The notes under the pieces are model-generated. The model saw nothing but the letters and a program-made list of their open reading frames with translations, was not told the DNA's origin and did no database searches. Positions 1 through 10,072 of a stretch of DNA of 50,722 nt are shown one piece after another; within the stretch, counting starts at the first letter, position 1; the number at the start of each line of letters is the position of its first letter. The translations under genes were made by a program, and so were the position numbers. The stretch comes from Nitrincola sp. A-D6 (GTDB lineage: Bacteria; Pseudomonadota; Gammaproteobacteria; Pseudomonadales; Balneatricaceae): positions 1-50,722 of the forward strand of contig NZ_JRLB01000088.1 of assembly GCF_000764495.1 (NCBI RefSeq). The letters run 5' to 3'.

Positions 1-6
1 ACAACC

Positions 7-1104
7 ATGCTGAATACACTAAAGCCTTTAATGAAACTGAGCCTTCTGGGGATCAGTTTTATCGTATTGCCGCTAGCAGCCGGTCTGCCCGACCGATTGC
101 AGCAACCATCACCCCAGACCAATGCCGCTTTTTCAGTGATGTTGACCGACATAGCCCGTGCGGATGATCGTTTGGTTGCGGTCGGAGATCTGGGTGTGGT
201 GATCTATTCTGATGATCAGGGTCAACAATGGCAGCAATCCAGTGTCCCCGTGACCACGCTGCTGACCTCGGTACATTTTACCTCCGCACAACGTGGCTGG
301 GCTACGGGTCATGATGGCGTACTACTGCGAAGTGATGATGCGGGAGCAAGCTGGACCTTGCAGCTTGATGGTGATCAGATCAATCAGTTAAAAGTGGCCA
401 GTTTGCATGCGCAGCTGGATGCTCTGGCAGAAACACCCTCGGAAGACCCATATGTCGAAGAGGATTTGCAGTTCGCGCTTGACGATGCAGAGTTTGCTTT
501 GGAAGAGGGGCCTGCAAATCCCTTGCTGAATGTCTGGTTTGAGAATGCTGAAACCGGATTTCTTCTGGGAGCCTACGGGACTGCACTGAAAACCACAGAT
601 GCGGGCGAGAGCTGGCAGCTTATCAGCGAACGACTGCCTAATCCTGATCAGATGCACTTAAATGCGATCACACAGCTTAATGGGGCACTGGTTATTGCCG
701 GAGAAGCCGGTTTGCTGATGCGTTCGGACGATCAGGGGGATAGTTGGTATGCACTCCCTTCCCCTTATCAGGGATCTTTTTTTGATCTGGTTTCACATCG
801 TGATGAGTTGTTTGCGCTCGGCCTTCGCGGTCACTTGTTTGTCAGTGCAGATGGGGGCTTTGACTGGGAGGCTGTACCGGTAGACACCACGGTTAGCTTT
901 ATGGGCGGGTTTAGTGATAGTCAGCAACTGGCGATTGTCGGACTAGGCGGCACGTTGTTAAGTGGTGAACAATATGCCGATCTGGCAGAGTTAAATACGC
1001 GGGTCAGGCGCCATTTCAATGCTGTTGTCGCCATACCTGCTGGGTGGGTTCTTGCCGGTGAGCAAGGTATTTACACGTATCTGCCACAGGGAGACGGCCA
1101 ATGA
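7..1104 (+). CDS. YCF48/BNR-repeat beta-propeller protein, exported
   Basis: The 365-residue product starts with a hydrophobic export signal (about residues 8-26, basic residues first). It then carries repeated BNR/YCF48 blades with the pattern G-x-L-x-x-S/T-x-D-x-G-x-x-W, for example LLRSDDAGASW, ALKTTDAGESW and LLMRSDDQGDSW. An acidic insert (about residues 135-165) separates the second and third blades. Family knowledge: YCF48-like propellers in proteobacteria are often encoded directly before an RND/MMPL exporter, together with DUF1329 and DUF1302 proteins. That fits here, because the stop overlaps the next start (ATGA at 1101-1104). The start at 7 lies so close to the window edge that its ribosome site cannot be seen; ATG 31 is an alternative that gives a more standard signal peptide. 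The substrate or assembly role is unknown. The chloroplast photosystem function of the namesake should not be assumed. Confidence 0.8.
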   Translation: MLNTLKPLMKLSLLGISFIVLPLAAGLPDRLQQPSPQTNAAFSVMLTDIARADDRLVAVGDLGVVIYSDDQGQQWQQSSVPVTTLLTSVHFTSAQRGWATGHDGVLLRSDDAGASWTLQLDGDQINQLKVASLHAQLDALAETPSEDPYVEEDLQFALDDAEFALEEGPANPLLNVWFENAETGFLLGAYGTALKTTDAGESWQLISERLPNPDQMHLNAITQLNGALVIAGEAGLLMRSDDQGDSWYALPSPYQGSFFDLVSHRDELFALGLRGHLFVSADGGFDWEAVPVDTTVSFMGGFSDSQQLAIVGLGGTLLSGEQYADLAELNTRVRRHFNAVVAIPAGWVLAGEQGIYTYLPQGDGQ

Positions 1105-3482
1105 AGCGTTTGGCACAGACTTTGTTATTGCCTATTCGTCGTTCTGAACAGTGGGTGGAAGCGCTGTTGTTTCATCACCGGCTTTGGGTATTGTCGTTAT
1201 TTGTACTGGTGACACTGGTGCTGGGCTGGCAGGCGGTGCAGATCCGTCCGGATGCCAGTTTTGTGAAAATGATTCCTACCAGTCATCCCTATGTTGAGAA
1301 TTACCTGACTTATCAAAATGACCTGTCCGGATTAGGGAACAGTGTCCGCGTCGCCGTGGCAACCCAGAGTGAGGATATCTTTAATGCCGAGTATCAGGAT
1401 GTGCTGCGTCGCGTGACCGATGAGTTGTTCTTTATTCCTGGGGTGGATCGTTCAGCCCTGCAGTCTATCTGGACGCCGAATGTGCGTTGGACTGAAGTGA
1501 CGGAGCGGGGCTTTGTTGGGGGGCCGGTTATACCGCCGGATTACGATGGCAGTGCCGAGAGTTTGGATCAGTTGCGCATTAATACATTGCGCTCCGGTCA
1601 GGTTGGCCGGTTGGTAGCGAATGATTTCCGCTCGGCCATCATTGAAGTACCGCTGCTGGATTTTGATCCGGAGACAGGCGAAAGTCTGGATTACAATGCC
1701 TTTTCTCAACGTCTGGAAACGCTGGTCAGGGATGCCTATCAGACAGATGATATCAGTATACATATTACCGGCTTCGCTAAAATCATTGGGGATCTGATCG
1801 AAGGTGCCAAGCAGGTGGCGCTGTTCTTTGCACTGGCGATTGTGATTACCCTGGTGTTGCTGTATCTCTATTCGCGCAGCATAAACGGTACCTTGATTCC
1901 GTTGGCCTGCTCGTTGATTGCTGTTATCTGGCAGTTGGGTCTGTTGAATGCACTGGGTTATGGCATAGATCCCTATTCCATGCTGGTGCCTTTCCTGGTG
2001 TTTGCTATCGCCGTGAGCCACGGGGTGCAAATTGTTAACAGTATCCGCCTTGAAAGCCTTAGTAACCCGGATAAATGGCATGCCGCACGAGGTGCGTTTC
2101 GCTTACTTTACATTCCTGGACTCACAGCATTAGTGTCGGACGGCATAGGCTTCTTTACCCTGATGGTCATCGATATTCAGGTTATACAGGAGCTGGCTGT
2201 GGCCGCTTCTCTGGGGGTGGCGGTAATCATTCTGACCAATCTGTTGTTGCTACCCTTGCTGATGTCCTATCTTGGGGTGGGAGAACGGGCCATACGCCAT
2301 GCGCAGATGCAGTCAGATCAGGGGGGTGAGCATTGGCGCCTGCTGACCTGGTTTGCCACCCGTAAGGGAGCCTCCACCGCATTGATTGTTGCGCTGATGT
2401 TGGTGGTTGTTGGTGCCTACACCGCGCGGAATTTGCAGATAGGCGACCTGGATAAGGGTGCGCCGGAGTTACGGGCTGATTCACGTTACAATGTTGATAA
2501 TGACTTTGTCACCACCAACTACTCCACATCCAGCGATGTGTTTGTGGTGATGGCGGTGACACAACCTGAGCAGTGCAGTCATTTCAATACGCTGTCATCA
2601 GTGGAGCGTTTTCAGCATCATATGCAATCGGTGCCGGGCGTGCAGTCGAGTATTTCTCTGGCTGATCTGTCCAAGCGCATCACCGCCGGTTTGAATGAGG
2701 GTAATCCTAAATGGCGTGCTGTGAGTCGCAATCAGTTTGTTATTAATGCCTCACTGGCTTATGTACCAGGTGGCTTGATGAATGCTAACTGCTCCTTACT
2801 GCCGGTGATTTTGTTTCTGGATGACCATAAGGCTGATACCTTGAGTCGTGTTAGCCAAGAGGTAGAGTTGTTTGCTGCAGATTACAATTCAGACAGGCTG
2901 CGTTTTGAACTGGCGGCTGGTAACAGTGGTTTTGAAGCGGCCACCAATCAGGTGATTGCCCGTGCGCAGTACGAAATGTTGGCCTGGGTTTATGGTGTTG
3001 TCAGTTTGCTGTGTCTGCTGACTTTCCGCTCATTCAAGACGGTGCTGTGTATTATTCTGCCGCTGGCGCTCACCTCTTTGTTGTGTCAGGCGCTGATGGC
3101 CGTTATGGGTATCGGCGTGAAGGTGGCCACCTTGCCAGTGATTGCACTGGGTGTCGGCATAGGTGTGGATTATGGCATTTATATCTATTCGCGCCTGAGT
3201 AACTACCTTGAGCAGGGCATGAAGCTTACCGATGCCTATTTTGAAACCCTAAGAACAACTGGAAAGCCGGTGGCCTTTACCGGGTTAACCCTGGCTATCG
3301 GGGTGGTGCTTTGGGTCTTCTCACCGATCAAGTTTCAGGCCGATATGGGCATTCTGCTGACCTTTATGTTCCTGTGGAACATGCTGGGGGCACTGATCCT
3401 GCTACCTGCGCTAACGGCTTTCCTGAAACCGCATCCGGAGCTGACCTCTTCACCGGATTTGTTTGATGAAAATGCAAAATAG
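1101..3482 (+). CDS. RND-superfamily (MMPL-type) exporter permease
   Basis: The 793-residue protein has the duplicated RND/MMPL layout. There is one transmembrane helix near residue 30 and a periplasmic loop to about 235. A five-helix bundle follows at about 235-395, then a second lone helix near 420, a second loop, and a final bundle from about 625 to 775. The second half holds the family motif GVGIGVDYGIYIYSRL in its central helix, with the Asp-Tyr pair of proton-coupled MMPL proteins. The matching place in the first half reads AIAVSHGVQIVNS, so the Asp is absent there. It is translationally coupled to the preceding propeller gene by ATGA. By analogy with HpnN/MMPL-like proteins the cargo may be lipid or another hydrophobic compound, and the following fatty-acid genes fit loosely. 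This is inference. A rho-independent terminator follows. Confidence 0.88.
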   Translation: MKRLAQTLLLPIRRSEQWVEALLFHHRLWVLSLFVLVTLVLGWQAVQIRPDASFVKMIPTSHPYVENYLTYQNDLSGLGNSVRVAVATQSEDIFNAEYQDVLRRVTDELFFIPGVDRSALQSIWTPNVRWTEVTERGFVGGPVIPPDYDGSAESLDQLRINTLRSGQVGRLVANDFRSAIIEVPLLDFDPETGESLDYNAFSQRLETLVRDAYQTDDISIHITGFAKIIGDLIEGAKQVALFFALAIVITLVLLYLYSRSINGTLIPLACSLIAVIWQLGLLNALGYGIDPYSMLVPFLVFAIAVSHGVQIVNSIRLESLSNPDKWHAARGAFRLLYIPGLTALVSDGIGFFTLMVIDIQVIQELAVAASLGVAVIILTNLLLLPLLMSYLGVGERAIRHAQMQSDQGGEHWRLLTWFATRKGASTALIVALMLVVVGAYTARNLQIGDLDKGAPELRADSRYNVDNDFVTTNYSTSSDVFVVMAVTQPEQCSHFNTLSSVERFQHHMQSVPGVQSSISLADLSKRITAGLNEGNPKWRAVSRNQFVINASLAYVPGGLMNANCSLLPVILFLDDHKADTLSRVSQEVELFAADYNSDRLRFELAAGNSGFEAATNQVIARAQYEMLAWVYGVVSLLCLLTFRSFKTVLCIILPLALTSLLCQALMAVMGIGVKVATLPVIALGVGIGVDYGIYIYSRLSNYLEQGMKLTDAYFETLRTTGKPVAFTGLTLAIGVVLWVFSPIKFQADMGILLTFMFLWNMLGALILLPALTAFLKPHPELTSSPDLFDENAK

Positions 3483-3513
3483 ACAGCTTAACCAGTTGGT
3501 GGCCTTTGTCGTT

Positions 3514-3551
3514 AAAAATGCGGCTGACATTCGTTGTTAGCCGCATTTTTT
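3514..3551 (+). terminator. Rho-independent terminator after the RND gene
   Basis: Perfect 12-bp arms AAAAATGCGGCT and AGCCGCATTTTT enclose a 13-nt loop and run into a T tract. It lies 31 bases after the RND stop and separates the exporter operon from the beta-oxidation genes. Confidence 0.85.
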
Positions 3552-3701
3552 GTGGGTTAAAGCATCTAATCGTAATAGCGCTGTAATCTGTCAGAGCGCT
3601 TTTGTCAGTAATATTGGTAACTTTTGTTATTGGTAGATTGACCCACTTCGTCCATTCTGTACATAACTTAAGTACAATAACGATAAAACGAGGTTTGCGT
3701 T

Positions 3702-5497
3702 ATGGCCGAATATAAAGCTCCCCTGCGCGATATGCAGTTCATGCTCAACGACGTGCTGGAGTTGGAACAGCATTACCAGAGTTTGCCTGGCTGTGAAGAC
3801 GCGACGCCGGATATGGTTTCAGCGATTCTTGAAGAAGGCGCCAAATTTGCTGAGCGCGTGTTGTCACCGATTAACCAGGTGGGTGATCAGCAGGGTTGTC
3901 AGTTTAACGAGGGTGAGGTTAAAACACCGGATGGCTTCGCTGAAGCCTACAACGCCTTTGTGGAGGGCGGTTGGCCTTCACTGGCCCATGACCCAGAATG
4001 GGGTGGTCAGGGATTGCCGGAATCTCTGGGTATTTTTATCAATGAAATGGTCGGCAGTGCCAATTGGTCCTGGAGTATGTATCCAGGATTAAGCATGGTG
4101 CTATGAATACCTCGAAGCCCATGGCACTCAGGAACAGAAGCAGATCTATCTGACCAAGCTGGTGTCAGGTGAGTGGACTGGCACCATGTGTTTGACTGAA
4201 GCACACTGTGGTACTGATCTGGGTATGCTGCGTACCAAAGCTGAACCCGCTGATGATGGTAGCTACCGGATTAGTGGCACCAAAATCTTCATCTCGGCAG
4301 GTGAGCATGACCTGACCGGTAATATTGTTCATATCGTACTGGCGCGTCTGCCGGATGCGCCTGCGGGTACCAAGGGTATCTCGCTGTTCATTGTGCCAAA
4401 ATTTATTCCTGATGCTGAGGCGGTATCGGTGAGCGTAATGCAGTTAGCTGTGGCTCTATAGAACATAAGATGGGTATTCACGCAACGCCACCTGTGTGAT
4501 GAATTTTGATAGTGCTACAGGTTATCTTATCGGTCCGCCGAACAAGGGCCTGAATTGCATGTTCACCTTTATGAATACAGCACGCATCGGTACAGCCTTG
4601 CAGGGCTTGTCACATACAGAGTGGGGCTTTCAAAACTCGCTCGCCTATGCGCGTGACCGTTTGCAGATGCGTGCCTTGAGTGGACCGAAAAATCCGGATA
4701 AAGCCGCTGATCCAATTATTGTTCACCCGGCAGTACGCAGCATGCTGCTGACCCAGAAAGCCTTTGCAGAGGGTGGTCGTGCACTGATCTATTTTGCTGC
4801 TCAGCAGGTGGATCGTTCCAAATTGGCAAAAACAGCAGAAGAAAAACAGGAAGCTGAAGATCTGTTGTCACTGCTGACACCTATCGCCAAAGCGTTTCTG
4901 ACTGAAACTGGTCTGGAATCAGCCAGCCACGGGGTGCAAGTGTTCGGTGGGCATGGTTACATTGCCGAGTGGGGCATGGAACAGAACCTGCGTGATGCCC
5001 GTATCGCAACCATCTACGAAGGGACTACACAGGTTCAAGCGCTGGACTTGCTGGGCCGTAAGGTATTGATGTCACAAGGTGAATTGCTTAAGCGCTTCAC
5101 TAAAATCATCCACAAATTCTGTCAGTCTCAAGCCGATAGTGAGCCGATGCAGCCTTATGTCAGTGCTTTGACCCGTCTGAATAAGGAGTGGGGTGATGTA
5201 ACCCTGCAAATTGGCATGAAAGCAATGAAAAACCGCGAAGAGGTAGGGGCTGCATCAGTAGAATATCTGATGTACTCCGGTTATATCACTCTGGCTTGGC
5301 TGTGGGCGCGCCAAGCGGAAGTAGCACTGCGCAAATTGGCAGAAAATCCAAGCGATGCCGATTTCTATCATGCGAAGCTAAAAACGGCGCGGTTCTACTT
5401 CGAACGCCTGTTACCACGTACGCGCACACTGGTCGAAGTGATGCTTTCAGGTGCTGACAATCTGATGGAACTTGACTCAGAGCATTTTGCCTTCTGA
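3702..5497 (+). CDS. Acyl-CoA dehydrogenase, FadE-like (frame broken four times)
   Basis: This flavoprotein would oxidise acyl-CoA to trans-2-enoyl-CoA and pass electrons to ETF, whose genes lie downstream. Three overlapping reading frames (3702-4106, about 4100-4461, about 4480-5497) join into one protein of 599 residues, normal for the long Pseudomonas-type family with an extra C-terminal domain. Landmarks are [17 protein letters not shown] (FAD/substrate region), [12 protein letters not shown], and YGGHGY-type [19 protein letters not shown] followed by [20 protein letters not shown], which holds the catalytic Glu. Restoring one base at 4094 (C), 4101 (C), 4419-4420 (G) and 4482 (G) yields continuous conserved sequence, e.g. 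[14 protein letters not shown] and [19 protein letters not shown]. All four are homopolymer shortenings, so sequencing error is more likely than decay. A GAGG ribosome site lies before ATG 3702. Confidence 0.88.
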
Positions 5498-5620
5498 GGT
5501 AGCGGGTGAAAAATGAAAGCCCTATTGCGAACTAAGGCCGGACAGCGCGTGCTGTCCACGGCACTACGCTTAAATGCTAAGCGTTATAAATCCAAGCCCC
5601 TAACAGGAGAGGCCACGACT

Positions 5621-5938
5621 ATGGCAGATTTACATGCAGTTTTCTCGTCAATGCAGCAACGTTTTAGCAGCAGTGCAGCGGGTGATTTAAGTGCTGTGTT
5701 TCAGTATCAGATTAGTGATGGTGAAGCCTGGAACGTTACCGTGGATAATGGCACCTGCAAAGTGGAACAGGGTGAACACAGTGATCCCACTGTAACACTG
5801 ACCATGGATAGCCAGACATTGGAAGAGGTCATGTCTGGCGAGACAGATGGCATGCAGGCCTTCATGACCGGCCGTATCCAGGCTGACGGGGATATTATGC
5901 TGGCTACGCGCCTGACTTCGATTTTTCCGCCAGGTTAA
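5621..5938 (+). CDS. SCP2 sterol-carrier domain protein
   Basis: A small cytosolic protein of 105 residues from this start matches the SCP2 fold: an amphipathic first helix (MADLHAVFSSMQQRF), beta strands including WNVTVDNGTCKVEQG, the stretch DPTVTLTMDSQTLEEVMSGE, and the closing GRIQADGDIMLA. SCP2 domains bind acyl chains or acyl-CoA in a hydrophobic tunnel, which suits its place between acyl-CoA dehydrogenase and fadD. The frame is open from ATG 5513, which would add a 36-residue basic leader. I prefer 5621 because AGGAGA lies 10 bases upstream and the usual family start aligns there. The ligand is unknown. Confidence 0.78.
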   Translation: MADLHAVFSSMQQRFSSSAAGDLSAVFQYQISDGEAWNVTVDNGTCKVEQGEHSDPTVTLTMDSQTLEEVMSGETDGMQAFMTGRIQADGDIMLATRLTSIFPPG

Positions 5939-5980
5939 TCTGTGCTGGACCTGCCTGCAGAGTTTGCGTACAGGTCCAAC

Positions 5981-5989
5981 TGCTATAAT
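5981..5989 (+). promoter_or_regulatory. Extended -10 promoter for fadD
   Basis: TGCTATAAT is an extended -10 with a perfect TATAAT at 5984-5989; no good -35 is visible. Transcription would begin near 5996. This supports the fadD start at 6036 rather than the upstream ATG at 5964, which would lie before the start of the transcript. Confidence 0.5.
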
Positions 5990-6035
5990 GCAGCAATGTA
6001 TTTTTGAATTTATAAAAATAAAATCAGGTCCTATT

Positions 6036-7700
6036 ATGGATAACCACCGTGGAAGTTATATTCCTGAATCCCTCAATCACTATGGTTACAGCAATATAGT
6101 TGATGTCTTTGAGCGCACCTGCAAAGACTATGCAGCCAAGCCAGCATTTACAAGTTTTGGCCGAACATTAAACTATGCCGAGCTGCATCAGTTGGCAGAT
6201 GCCTTTGCTGTTTACCTGCAGCGTGAAACTGATCTGAAACCGGGTGACAGAATCGCAATTCAGCTACCTAACCTGATTCAATATCCGGTGGTGTTATTTG
6301 GGGCTTTGAAGGCCGGACTGGTGATTGTGAACACTAACCCACTGTATACCCCACGTGAAATGGCGCATCAATTTAACGATTCAGGTGCCCGTGCGTTAGT
6401 GATTCACAAAAGTATGGCGCACAATGCTGAAAAAATTCTGGCTGATACCGGTATTGAGCAAGTATTTCTAACGCAAGTAGGTGATCTACATGGATTTGTT
6501 AAGCGCCACCTTCTCAATGCGGCGGTCAAATATCTTAAAAAGATGGAGCCCGAGTTTTATCTTCCCGGAGCGCTGCATCTGCGCGAAGTGTTGCTGAAAT
6601 ATGTCGGGCAGCAGCCTGAACCTGTCAGCCTTAAACCATCAGACACGGCCGTATTGCAGTATACCGGTGGAACGACAGGGCTTTCCAAAGGTGCCGTGCT
6701 TAGTCACGCTAACCTGATCTCGAATATGCTGCAGGGAGTAGATGTGCTTGATGAGGCACCCGCAGGCTGTGTTGAGACCACCATAGCACCTTTGCCCTTG
6801 TATCATATCTATGCCTTTACCATTTCGTTGGTGGTGATGGGCTATGGTGGGCATAGTGTGCTGATTGCCAACCCACGTGATATTGATGGTTTTGTCAAAG
6901 AGTTGAAAAAATGGCGGATGACGGCCTTTATGGGACTGAACACGCTGTTTATTGGTATGTGTAATCATCCGGACTTTCGAAATATCGACTTCAGCCAGTT
7001 TACCCTGACTATTTCAGGTGGCTGTGCTTTAACGCATAAAGCGGCAGATCTGTGGAAAGAGGTGACCGGCTGCGAAATCATGGAAGGTTATGGTTTAACA
7101 GAAACCTCGCCTGTGGTGTCAATCAATCGACCAGGTGCGATTCGAATAGGCACCATTGGTGTACCTGTAGCCGCTACTGATGTTGCTATTCTTGACCCAG
7201 AGGGCGAACCCGTTCCGGAAGGCATGCCAGGCGAACTTTGCGTTAAAGGTCCGCAGGTGATGGTGGGCTATTGGCAGCGTGAACGCGAAACTCAGGCCTG
7301 TTTCACCGATGATGGCTACTTCATGACTGGTGATGTGGCCGTGCGTGAACCAGGCGGCTATCTGCGCATAGTGGATCGGGCCAAGGATATGATTCTGGTA
7401 TCGGGCTTTAATGTCTACCCCAATGAGATTGAAGATGTATTCTGCTCACACCCGGCCATTCTGGAGTGTGCGGCTATAGGTGTTGCGGATGAACACAGTG
7501 GCGAAGCCGTTAAGCTGATTGCCGTAGCCAGAGATGAAATACCGGATATTAAAGAACTGAAAGACTGGAGCAAAGAGCGTCTGACTCGGTATAAAATACC
7601 CAAATATATCGAATTCGTTGCCGACCTGCCCAAAACCAATGTGGGCAAGGTACTCAGGCGTAAGCTTAAAGAGCAGCAGGTCACTGACAAAGTGGCTTGA
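6036..7700 (+). CDS. fadD: Long-chain fatty acid--CoA ligase
   Basis: The enzyme activates long-chain fatty acids with ATP and CoA at the inner membrane. The 554-residue product is close to E. coli FadD (561). Visible signatures are the P-loop-like AMP motif YTGGTTGLSKGA (about residue 209), GYGLTETSP (about 350), the FACS region DGYFMTGDVAVREPGGYLRI with IVDRAKDMILVSGFNVYP, and the C-terminal lysine segment KTNVGKVLRRKL. The frame is open from 5964. ATG 6036 is preferred because it follows a TATAAT box, has AGGT eight bases upstream, and gives the usual N terminus. It lies in the same direction as the acyl-CoA dehydrogenase and SCP2 genes. Intact. Confidence 0.93.
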   Translation: MDNHRGSYIPESLNHYGYSNIVDVFERTCKDYAAKPAFTSFGRTLNYAELHQLADAFAVYLQRETDLKPGDRIAIQLPNLIQYPVVLFGALKAGLVIVNTNPLYTPREMAHQFNDSGARALVIHKSMAHNAEKILADTGIEQVFLTQVGDLHGFVKRHLLNAAVKYLKKMEPEFYLPGALHLREVLLKYVGQQPEPVSLKPSDTAVLQYTGGTTGLSKGAVLSHANLISNMLQGVDVLDEAPAGCVETTIAPLPLYHIYAFTISLVVMGYGGHSVLIANPRDIDGFVKELKKWRMTAFMGLNTLFIGMCNHPDFRNIDFSQFTLTISGGCALTHKAADLWKEVTGCEIMEGYGLTETSPVVSINRPGAIRIGTIGVPVAATDVAILDPEGEPVPEGMPGELCVKGPQVMVGYWQRERETQACFTDDGYFMTGDVAVREPGGYLRIVDRAKDMILVSGFNVYPNEIEDVFCSHPAILECAAIGVADEHSGEAVKLIAVARDEIPDIKELKDWSKERLTRYKIPKYIEFVADLPKTNVGKVLRRKLKEQQVTDKVA

Positions 7701-7732
7701 TTTCTGCTCTAAGATTTCAGGAGAAATACCGC

Positions 7733-8287
7733 ATGCCGTTACCCAAACCCGCTCGCCGTAAGCTTCATCATCGTCGTCAGATAGTGTGTGAAGGCTATGA
7801 GCGGGAAGATGGTCTCTGGGATATTGAAGCCCGGATGACCGATAAAAAGTCTCAGACACTGGACAATCCTGAGCGTGGTGGTTTTGTTGCCGCTGGTGAA
7901 TATTTTCATGATATCCGTATGCGTCTGACCATGGACCGCAATCTGAAAATTCACCAGGTAGAGGCGAGTATGGATGCGACCCCCTTTCAGATGTGCCCTG
8001 GTATTGTTGCAGTATATAAACGACTGGAAGGAACACGGATAGGTTCAGGTTGGCATCGCAAAGCACTGGAGCTGACAGGGGGCGCGCAAGGCTGTACTCA
8101 CCTGAATGAGTTGCTCAAACCTCTGACTACCACAGCAATTCAGACGCTTTGGCCCAGTGGTGATGAGGACATGGTTAAACTGGGTGCCAATGGATTATTA
8201 AATACCTGCCATACCTGGGCACAAAATTCACCGGCAGTAGAGCAATACCTGCCGGAACTCTACTTAGCTGAGCCGCCAAACGGCTAG
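7733..8287 (+). CDS. DUF2889 domain protein
   Basis: A 184-residue soluble protein without signal or membrane segments. It resembles the DUF2889 family: an Arg/His-rich start (PARRKLHHRRQIVCEGYERE), an acidic-strand segment DGLWDIEARMTDKK, a motif with paired Cys residues (PFQMCPGI ... GGAQGCTHLNELLKPL), and a helical tail. A further Cys is in LLNTCHTW. The Cys/His pattern could bind a metal, but nothing proves that. AGGAGA stands just before ATG 7733; the frame is open from 7697, overlapping fadD, but without a ribosome site. Family function is unknown. Its position between fadD and further fatty-acid genes suggests a role in acyl-CoA metabolism. Confidence 0.72.
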   Translation: MPLPKPARRKLHHRRQIVCEGYEREDGLWDIEARMTDKKSQTLDNPERGGFVAAGEYFHDIRMRLTMDRNLKIHQVEASMDATPFQMCPGIVAVYKRLEGTRIGSGWHRKALELTGGAQGCTHLNELLKPLTTTAIQTLWPSGDEDMVKLGANGLLNTCHTWAQNSPAVEQYLPELYLAEPPNG

Positions 8288-8317
8288 TGCTCAGCGTTTA
8301 ACACGGAGAATAACAAT

Positions 8318-9302
8318 ATGAGTATCCCCGAATCGTTTCAGGCAGATTACGCTTGCCTTTAATTTCTGCACCGATGTTTCTTGTATCGGGTCCAGAGCTG
8401 GTTATTGAGGCCTGTAAAGCTGGCATCGTTGGTACCTTTCCCGCATTGAATGAGCGCAGCAGTGAAGGCTTCGAGTCCTGGCTGGTGCAGATACGTGAAG
8501 CGCTGGACAGTTTTGAAACTGAAACGGGCAAAAAAGCCGCTCCTTTTGGCGTTAACCTGATCGTACATCACACCAATCCACGGGTACAGGCCGATCTGGA
8601 ACTCTGTATCAAGCATAAAGTCCCCTTGATTATAACCTCCCTGGGGGCTGTGAAGGATCTCGTGGACGCGGTACACGCTTATGGAGGCTGGTGTTTCATG
8701 ATGTGATTAATATACGTCATGCCAAAAAAGCCGCCGCTGCGGGCGTCGATGGCTTAATCGCTGTGTGTAATGGTGCCGGTGGCCATGCAGGCACGTTAAA
8801 CCCCTTTGCGTTGTTGGCTGAAATTCGACAGTTCTATCAGGGTACCCTGATTCTGTCTGGCTCCATGTCGACGGGGCAGGATGTTGCCAGTGCGCAGATG
8901 ATGGGTGCTGATTTAGCCTATATGGGCACGCGCTTTATCAATACCCAGGAGAGTCGCGCGAACCCTGAATACAAGCAGATGATTGTTGAATCCAGTGCAG
9001 CCGATATCACTTATACACCCAAGGTGTCCGGTATCTGGGCTAACTTCCTGAAACCGAGTCTGGAAAAAGCCGGGCTGGATCCAGACAGTGGTGAAAAGAA
9101 AAAAGTGGATCTAGGCGAGGAATTACAGGCACCGGAAGGTGGAGCCAGTGCCTGGAAAAGTATCTGGTCAGCCGGGCAGGGGGTGGGTTCGATTGCCGAT
9201 GCGCCGCCAGTAGCCCAACTGGTTGAGCGGCTGCAGGATGAGTATCGGGGAGCCACTGATCACTTTGCGCAGCTCTCTGGTGCTTATCTGGAGAAGCAAT
9301 AA
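8318..9302 (+). CDS. Nitronate monooxygenase / 2-nitropropane dioxygenase family (frame broken twice)
   Basis: An FMN-dependent TIM-barrel oxidoreductase of 328 residues once repaired, the usual length. The start MSIPESFQ follows a CGGAGAA ribosome site. The frame breaks at 8341-8342 (GGG read as GG; repair gives QGRLRLPLISAPMFLVSG) and at 8688 (CC read as C; repair gives AYGGLVFHDVINIRHAKKA). Family signatures are the N-terminal PLISAPMFLVSGPEL, FGVNLIVHHTNPR, GVDGLIAVCNGAGGHAG (FMN phosphate and active-site region), LILSGSMSTGQDV and AYMGTRFINT. Biochemically characterised members oxidise alkyl nitronates. Many paralogues next to acyl-CoA genes have no proven substrate, so the true reaction here is open. 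The stop overlaps the next start by one base (TAATG). Confidence 0.85.
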
Positions 9303-10057
9303 TGACCGACTCAGTGCTACTGACAGTGCAGCAGGGTGTTTTGCATCTGACGCTAAACCGTCCGGATAAGAAAAATGCTCTGACTGGGGCCATGTATCAA
9401 GCCTTAACCGATGCACTCAATGAGGCCGCCAAGGATGATAGTGTGCGTGTGGTGGTGTTGAGTGGCAGTGGTAGCGATTTCTCGGCCGGTAACGATATTC
9501 ACGACTTTGTCGCCGCCATCAATGATCCACAGAAAGTTCGTATTCCCCTGGGTTTTCTGCAATGCATTTCGACTTTCCCAAAACCGATAGTAGCGGCCGT
9601 TTCCGGTGTAGCTATCGGTATTGGAACCTCCATGCTGTTACATTGTGATCTGGTCTATGCCGATGCCAGCGCACGTTTTCAGCTACCCTTTACCCGCATG
9701 GGGCTGGTACCGGAAGGTGGCACCAGTTTGTTGTTACCATCCAGCCTGGGGCATCGCAAAGCCTTTGAGTTATTGGTGCTGGGTGAGGTATTTGGTGCTG
9801 AACAAGCGGTTGAAACAGGGCTGGTGAATCAGTGTGTAGAACAGGGTTCGGTGATCGATTTTGCCATGGATAAAGCGCTTGCGCTTGCTGCTATGGGAGC
9901 CGAGGCCGTGCAGCAGAGTAAAGCCATGCTGAAGCAGCATGACGATAATCGCTTACAGTCGGTGCTGGTCTCTGAAGTAGATGCTTTTGCCGCGCGACTA
10001 AACTCGAATGAGGCACGTGCGGCATTTATGGCATTTATGCAGAAGCCGAAAAAATAA
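9302..10057 (+). CDS. Enoyl-CoA hydratase/isomerase (crotonase family)
   Basis: A 251-residue crotonase-fold protein. The oxyanion-hole segments are visible as FSAGNDIHDFV and VAAVSGVAIGIGTSMLLHCDLVYA. The active-site region reads FTRMGLVPEGGTSLLLP, with one Glu in the second active-site position. The pattern FSAGNDIxDF is frequent in the PaaG/ECI-like branch, so delta3-delta2 enoyl-CoA isomerase or hydratase activity are both possible. It would complement FadB on unsaturated chains. It is coupled to the nitronate monooxygenase gene through TAATG, so the two are probably translated together. Confidence 0.85.
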   Translation: MTDSVLLTVQQGVLHLTLNRPDKKNALTGAMYQALTDALNEAAKDDSVRVVVLSGSGSDFSAGNDIHDFVAAINDPQKVRIPLGFLQCISTFPKPIVAAVSGVAIGIGTSMLLHCDLVYADASARFQLPFTRMGLVPEGGTSLLLPSSLGHRKAFELLVLGEVFGAEQAVETGLVNQCVEQGSVIDFAMDKALALAAMGAEAVQQSKAMLKQHDDNRLQSVLVSEVDAFAARLNSNEARAAFMAFMQKPKK

Positions 10058-10072
10058 TAGAGCTTTTCTCGG

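Noticed and set aside
3601..3680. Promoter and FadR/PsrA-like site before the acyl-CoA dehydrogenase
   Set aside because: TTGACC at 3638 and TACAAT at 3673 do not have proper spacing to each other, and no consensus fatty-acid regulator site is recognisable.
5964..6035. N-terminal extension of fadD from ATG 5964
   Set aside because: A TATAAT box lies inside it, no ribosome site is seen, and homologues begin near 6036.
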